Assembly (NCBI RefSeq): GCF_002409645.1
Contig: NZ_DHNR01000017.1
Coordinates: forward strand, 1 to 64,000
DNA from: Acetobacter sp. UBA5411
Lineage (GTDB): Bacteria > Pseudomonadota > Alphaproteobacteria > Acetobacterales > Acetobacteraceae
DNA: 64,000 nucleotides
Reading direction: 5' to 3'
Part shown: in pieces, positions 59,536 through 64,000 of the stretch
How the letters are laid out: every line of letters starts with the position of its first letter
Numbering within the stretch: the first letter of the stretch is position 1
Translations under genes and position numbers: made by a program
The notes under the pieces: generated by a model
Database searches by the model: none
The model's input: the letters and a program-made list of their open reading frames with translations, nothing else
Told to the model about the DNA's origin: nothing

Positions 59536-61722
59536 TCACACCTTGAAACGCTTGGAGGCGTCAAGGAAGACGCGATTGGCATCCAGCTCATGTGAGACGA
59601 CGATCAGATAGGCGATAGCGCGCGTCAGCTCGATGCGTGTGGTGATATTTTCTTCTCGCCCTTCAATCTGGCGAAGAATGGCTGTAGCGCGGCGGGCAGT
59701 CGTGGAAGCCCGGTTATAGTTGCCGGTGAACTGGCTCATCCGGTTCAGCGTCGCCTGCACGGCCTGTCGTGCCTGCGGTGGGAGCTGGTTACGGGCCTGA
59801 ACATTGCGCAGACGGATGATGTTGAGGCCAATGGTCATGGCGGCCAGCGTGCCCTGCAGATAACCCTCGATGGTGGGGGAGGGCGTAGGGCCGGCATGCC
59901 GGATGACGCGAGCGAATCGATCGATGTTTCGACCGGTCCAGTCCTGTGTCAGCGGAATCGGTTGGGCCGCGGCCAGCGTACGCAGATCCTGCAGCATGGT
60001 TCTCCGCATCCGCCAGCGTTCATCGGCCGCATTGAAAGGCAGCACGAGACGGAAGATCGCCACCGCAAAAGCGACACCCAGCAGGACAGCGCCCGTCGAG
60101 TTGAACCAGCCGATCTCGTTCCAGCGCCCCTGATTCCATGTGTGCACGAAGTTCGGGAGAAGCAGCGTGTAAGCCGCGGCATGAAGCGCCGTAGAGGCAT
60201 TGCGGGCGGCGAGTCCGCCAGCGACGCTCGGGATGAACATGGCGGCGATCAGCATCTCGTATTCCGACATGCGGGGGATCAGCAGAAAGACGAGGAAGAA
60301 CGAGACAACGGCGGCCCAGATGCCGCCCTTGAGGAAGTTGGACGTGGCGAGAACAGGATTCTCTCTTGTGGCGAACAGGCCACAGACCAGTGTCACGAAT
60401 GTCACAAACCCGAGGCCGGTCGGCCATGCAGTGATTTCCCACAGCAGAGCGGATGCCACAGTCGCGGCGGCGGCCCGCACGCCATTATAGGCGGCCTCAC
60501 GCCAGTCGCGGTGGGACTGGAGCCGGAAACGGAAATGGTCGCCGGGAATGACGGTGTGGCTGGCCTTGAACTCCGCCAGCGCGATATCGAGTTCCGCCAG
60601 CAACTCATCCAGTGCGTTATGCAGAATGCGTTGATCCAGCAGTCCCGGAATGCGCGGATCTTTGGCCGTGCGGTCGCCAATCGCGATTTCTTCAGTCAGG
60701 GCGTCGACGATACGCTGGCGACATTCGGCCCGCAGCAATGACAGGTCATGCCGGACAAGTTCGACATTTTCATCCGTATCAAGACGGGGTGGCACGGTCT
60801 CCAGAAAGGTCCGGGTCAGGAGCGCCGTCTGATCGAAGACTGGCTGGGCCCGGTCCAGCGACTGGAGTCTGACCGTCATGCCGAGACCTCGTGACAGCAG
60901 AACGGACACGGCGGCGAGGGCGGCGCGAGCGTGATCGCCCTCATGACCATGCGGACCCATTTCGACTTCACTGAATTCGATCTGGTCGTTGATCGACAGA
61001 AGGGGGCCGAACAGGGTGCGTGACCGGATCAGGGCGGCCTGATTCCCTTCCAGAAGACTCGAGATGGCCTCCGAGACGCTTGTCAGCGCACTCCGCAGTT
61101 TCGTGCGAATGTTGGAACGCGCCGTGGCGGCGAGATTATGCGCGAAAAGCCCGGCCAGAAGGGCTTCGCAAGTGATGCCGAGAATGATGTAGGTGGCGCG
61201 GGACATGGCCACCATGAAGACGTTTTCAGGATCGTTGACGGCACCCAGCGCGATGATGGCCGTGGTGTAGCCCGCGAGAACGAGTGCGTAGGACCGGAAG
61301 TTATGGACCAGCGTGGCCAGCGCGCAGCACACGCCGAGCCAGATGGCGAGCGCCGGGAAAAACAGCCACGGATATTGCGGGAACGCAGAGATCAGAGTGA
61401 TCGACATGATCACGCCGATGGCGGTTCCGACGATACGCCAGCGGGATTTTGAGAGACTTTCGCCGCGGGAGCCCTGCGCCACGATCCAGACGGTCATGGC
61501 CGCCCATTGCGGGTCGTCCAGTTCCATCCACATGGCGATGACCAGCGCCAGCATGGCGGCTACGGTCGTACGGACCGCAAACCCCAAGGCTGCCGGAGTG
61601 GGAGCATACAACCAGCGAAACGCGTTGTTCCGTGTCTCTCCCGGCTGCCTTATTGGACGCAAATGGCTCAGGAAAGGAACGCGCTTGATCAGAAAGAGTG
61701 GAATTCCGGGAAGCGCGGGCAC
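59536..61722 (-). CDS. FUSC-family inner-membrane exporter (AaeB-like)
   Basis: This 728-residue protein has two blocks of membrane segments (about 45-190 and 415-545) separated by cytoplasmic helical domains. Each block starts with a similar motif: AVRTTVAAMLALVIAMWMEL and GVRAAAATVASALLWEITAW. DDPQWAAMTVWIVAQGSRGE is typical of fusaric-acid-resistance and AaeB-type aromatic acid exporters. No AaeA-like adaptor gene is adjacent. The substrate is unknown. Confidence 0.85.
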   Translation of the reverse strand: MPALPGIPLFLIKRVPFLSHLRPIRQPGETRNNAFRWLYAPTPAALGFAVRTTVAAMLALVIAMWMELDDPQWAAMTVWIVAQGSRGESLSKSRWRIVGTAIGVIMSITLISAFPQYPWLFFPALAIWLGVCCALATLVHNFRSYALVLAGYTTAIIALGAVNDPENVFMVAMSRATYIILGITCEALLAGLFAHNLAATARSNIRTKLRSALTSVSEAISSLLEGNQAALIRSRTLFGPLLSINDQIEFSEVEMGPHGHEGDHARAALAAVSVLLSRGLGMTVRLQSLDRAQPVFDQTALLTRTFLETVPPRLDTDENVELVRHDLSLLRAECRQRIVDALTEEIAIGDRTAKDPRIPGLLDQRILHNALDELLAELDIALAEFKASHTVIPGDHFRFRLQSHRDWREAAYNGVRAAAATVASALLWEITAWPTGLGFVTFVTLVCGLFATRENPVLATSNFLKGGIWAAVVSFFLVFLLIPRMSEYEMLIAAMFIPSVAGGLAARNASTALHAAAYTLLLPNFVHTWNQGRWNEIGWFNSTGAVLLGVAFAVAIFRLVLPFNAADERWRMRRTMLQDLRTLAAAQPIPLTQDWTGRNIDRFARVIRHAGPTPSPTIEGYLQGTLAAMTIGLNIIRLRNVQARNQLPPQARQAVQATLNRMSQFTGNYNRASTTARRATAILRQIEGREENITTRIELTRAIAYLIVVSHELDANRVFLDASKRFKV

Positions 61723-61962
61723 GGTTTTGCCTGAAACAGAGAACGGGAAGAGGGATTATGGATAACGAAACTTTGCCCCGTGTCTTGTAGGGCTGGCCGC
61801 ATATCAGACATTTCCATTGCGAAATCCTGTCCCGGATGGGGTTTGTGACCATAACGCAGCTGTGATCTGTCGCCAATGCATGCGAAGTGGAGTAACATTC
61901 GGGAGCTGGCAGGGTTGCGCTTCCAGCAGCGGTGTCTTCGTGCGGAACAGGGAGCTTACTCA

Positions 61963-62304
61963 ATGAGTGTTTTTGATAATCTTGTCGACAAGGTCAGCAG
62001 TGCGCTTGGAGTGGATCTCCATGAGAAACTGAGCGGACAGATCCAGACGCTTCTGCAGCCGGAAATGATCCAGAATATCGTTGCCAAGGCTGACGAGGCC
62101 GGACTGGGCGACAAGGTGCGCTCGTGGATCGGTAAGGGTGACAATCTGCCGGTTACCCCGGATGAGATTCGCCAGATTTTGGGTAATTCCGAAGTGCAGG
62201 CGCTGGTGTCGCGCACCGGTCTGCCGGCTGAGACGCTGCTGCCCGCGCTGTCTCACTTCCTTCCGCAGGCTGTCGACAAGAAGACTCCCGAAGGCGAAGC
62301 CTGA
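61963..62304 (+). CDS. YidB-like (DUF937-type) protein
   Basis: This 113-residue soluble helical protein begins MSVFDNLVDKVSSALG. It contains GLGDKVRSWIGKGDNLPVTP and EIRQILGNSEVQALVSRTGL, the characteristic YidB repeat with its GLGxxVxSWIGxGxN motif. Function of the family is unknown. GGGAG lies nine bases before the start; the longer upstream frame lacks family similarity. Confidence 0.85.
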   Translation: MSVFDNLVDKVSSALGVDLHEKLSGQIQTLLQPEMIQNIVAKADEAGLGDKVRSWIGKGDNLPVTPDEIRQILGNSEVQALVSRTGLPAETLLPALSHFLPQAVDKKTPEGEA

Positions 62305-62334
62305 GAAAGAAGCAGGTGTTGCGAGAGGCATGAG

Positions 62335-62847
62335 ATGACAGTCGGCGAAGGTATAACCCGGGTAGATCTCTGGATTCTGGATCGGGTCTTTCAGCCGCTG
62401 GCGGATCGCCTGCCGGAACGACTCCCCGCTTTCGAAGTGGGGATGAGTCTCCTGTTCGGCTCTCTCATGCTGTCGGGAGCGGCGACGGCGGCAATGATCT
62501 TTCTGCTGGGCATGGACCCGTTCAGCGCCATGTTCGACATTCTGATCTGGGTTCTCTGGGTGTCGTTCTATCTTGGCGTCAACCGGGTCCGCTCTCTGGT
62601 CAGACCCGGTTTCGTCAATCCCCTGCGGGCCATGTTTCTCGGTCTGAGACCGATCTCTGTGGTGTTTCTGATCTACTCTGCCTGGCAGGGTTCAACCGTG
62701 GACGCGCATTACACTCTGGCGGCCTGGTTCAACACTCTGGCCAATGCGACATTCACGATCGGGGTCTATCTGGCGTCGTGCAACGTCAAACCGCCTGAGC
62801 AGCAGGCATCGGTCTGGCAGAGGGATTTCGTCGGCGCGCCGGACTAG
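62335..62847 (+). CDS. Hypothetical four-helix membrane protein
   Basis: This 170-residue protein has four hydrophobic segments (about 35-60, 62-82, 98-115 and 128-148) and short polar ends. I do not recognise a family. It lies 30 bases downstream of the YidB-like gene, probably in the same transcript, and before the convergent dnaB gene. Confidence 0.7.
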   Translation: MTVGEGITRVDLWILDRVFQPLADRLPERLPAFEVGMSLLFGSLMLSGAATAAMIFLLGMDPFSAMFDILIWVLWVSFYLGVNRVRSLVRPGFVNPLRAMFLGLRPISVVFLIYSAWQGSTVDAHYTLAAWFNTLANATFTIGVYLASCNVKPPEQQASVWQRDFVGAPD

Positions 62848-62918
62848 GGCTTATCGCTCTGAAAGTGTGTTTTGGTGAGGCTTTCTAAAACAGGCTCCCC
62901 CAAAAACCCTTACGTCAC

Positions 62919-64000
62919 TTAGCGCCCGTAATCCTCATGCACCGTGTCCAGATCCGCAAAGCGGGTGTACTGGCCTTCGAAGTAAAGCTGCACGGTGCCA
63001 GTCGGTCCATGACGCTGTTTCTCAAGGATCAGTTCCGCCTTGTTATGGACAAGCTCCATCTTGCGGCCCCAGTCTTCAAGCGCCGCCTGATATTTATCCG
63101 ACGAGTCATAGGCCGTTTCTTTCGGCTCACGCTGCTGGAGATAGTATTCGTCACGATAGACGAACATCACGGCGTCGGCGTCCTGCTCAATCGAGCCTGA
63201 TTCACGCAGATCGGACAGCATCGGGCGCTTGTCTTCGCGGCTTTCCACCTGACGGGAAAGCTGGGACAGCGCGATGACAGGAACTTCCAGTTCCTTGGCA
63301 ATGGCTTTCAGGCCCTGGGTGATCATCGAGATTTCGAGCACGCGGTTGTCCGGACGTGTGCCGACGGCGGGCCGCATGAGCTGGAGGTAATCGACCACGA
63401 CAAGGCTCAGCCCCTTGGTCCGTTTCAGGCGGCGGCAGCGCGTGCGCATGGCCGACAGCGAGATGGCAGGAGTGTCGTCGATGACCAGTGGAAGCTGGGT
63501 CAGTTCACGACTGACGCGCACGAACCGGTCGAATTCCTTCTGCCCGATGTCGCCGCGACGGATGCGCTCACCGGAGACTTCGGCCTGCTCGGAGAGAATA
63601 CGTGTGGCGAGCTGTTCGGACGACATTTCGAGTGAGAAGATCGCGACAGCCCCTTCCGGCTGCACGCCTTCACCTTTTTCGCGAGCAGCGTTCAACAGGG
63701 CGCGGGCGGCGGAGAAAGCGATCTTGGTGGCGAGCGCGGTCTTGCCCATGGCGGGACGACCGGCGAGGATCAGCAGATCGGACGGATGCAGACCGCCAGT
63801 CTTCTTGTCGAAGTCGCGCAGGCCGGAGGTGAGTCCGGACACATCACCTTCATTACGGAAGGCTTTTTCGGCGGTTTCGATGGCGGAGGCGAGCGCCCGG
63901 TCGAAGCCGGTGAAACCGCCGTCTTGTCCCTTGTCGGTAGCCAGCCGGAAAAGCTGTTCCTCACCGGCGGCGATCTGATCCTGCCCGCCGAGGTCGGTGC
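62919..64000 (-). CDS. dnaB: Replicative DNA helicase DnaB, C-terminal part
   Basis: The gene runs off the right edge; about 360 C-terminal residues are present. The visible part starts in the linker region (GEEQLFRLA) and includes TSGLRDFDKKTGGLHPSDL, Walker A AGRPAMGKTALATKI, the Walker B region LSLVVVDYLQLMRP and the arginine-finger/H4 region LSQLSRQVESREDKRPMLSD. It is the hexameric replicative helicase. The GTG at 63842 is not the start, as the frame stays open to the edge with helicase sequence. Confidence 0.96.
   Translation of the reverse strand, partial: TDLGGQDQIAAGEEQLFRLATDKGQDGGFTGFDRALASAIETAEKAFRNEGDVSGLTSGLRDFDKKTGGLHPSDLLILAGRPAMGKTALATKIAFSAARALLNAAREKGEGVQPEGAVAIFSLEMSSEQLATRILSEQAEVSGERIRRGDIGQKEFDRFVRVSRELTQLPLVIDDTPAISLSAMRTRCRRLKRTKGLSLVVVDYLQLMRPAVGTRPDNRVLEISMITQGLKAIAKELEVPVIALSQLSRQVESREDKRPMLSDLRESGSIEQDADAVMFVYRDEYYLQQREPKETAYDSSDKYQAALEDWGRKMELVHNKAELILEKQRHGPTGTVQLYFEGQYTRFADLDTVHEDYGR

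Noticed and set aside
1..64000. CRISPR array
   Set aside because: No regularly spaced direct repeats or cas genes were seen. The only tandem repeat noted is the 19-bp duplication in the LysR gene.

Overview
The window looks like chromosomal DNA of an acetic acid bacterium (Acetobacteraceae, Alphaproteobacteria). Pointers are an alphaproteobacterial tRNA-fMet 3' end, an L-sorbosone-dehydrogenase-type protein, an HPII-type catalase, an aerobic cobalamin operon of alphaproteobacterial type and IS630-type insertion sequences. This is inferred from protein families read by eye; no database search was made.

Layout. (1) 1-15.8 kb is an accessory block, partly AT-rich. It holds an IS630 element that has cut a TonB-dependent receptor, a Fur-like regulator without the usual metal ligands, a TSUP permease, an RND pump gene without its adaptor, a two-component system, a B12-binding radical SAM protein of the hopanoid-methylase-like type, a FetAB-type ABC exporter and several gene remnants. 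It ends with a tyrosine integrase and a 45-bp tRNA-fMet 3' fragment, which reads as one attachment end of a genomic island extending leftward. (2) 16.2-29.1 kb holds a dead IS5-type transposase, a TonB receptor, then a compact operon on the minus strand: an opine-type binding protein, a three-subunit flavin/iron-sulfur opine oxidase, a polar amino acid ABC transporter, arginase and ornithine cyclodeaminase. A LysR regulator is divergent to it. This is the complete logic of the noc/occ (nopaline/octopine) catabolic loci of Agrobacterium Ti plasmids. The regulator gene is broken by a 19-bp tandem duplication. (3) 29.2-36.1 kb carries a sulfonate-type ABC transporter with an acyl-CoA-dehydrogenase-like flavoprotein, a small alpha/beta hydrolase, a nitroreductase and a cytochrome P450. 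(4) 36.2-44.2 kb is housekeeping and stress: catalase, succinate-semialdehyde dehydrogenase, a DUF721 protein, MutY and ferrochelatase. (5) 44.6-48.3 kb holds two convergent genes for Ser/Thr/Gly-rich repetitive, probably secreted proteins in AT-rich surroundings. (6) 48.3-57.9 kb is a cobalamin riboswitch followed by a tightly coupled operon: DUF1636 protein, cobW, cobN, cobB, cobO, cobQ, cobC. (7) 58-64 kb has a sorbosone dehydrogenase family protein, a FUSC-type exporter, a YidB-like protein, a small membrane protein and the 3' part of dnaB, which runs off the right edge.

Functional links. The opine locus would import an arginine-derived opine, split it oxidatively to arginine plus a keto acid, and pass arginine through ornithine to proline. 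The neighbouring TonB receptor could supply outer-membrane uptake. The sulfonate block is a sulfur scavenging unit without an obvious SsuD/TauD desulfonating enzyme. The cobalamin operon supplies the cofactor that the B12-binding radical SAM protein would need.
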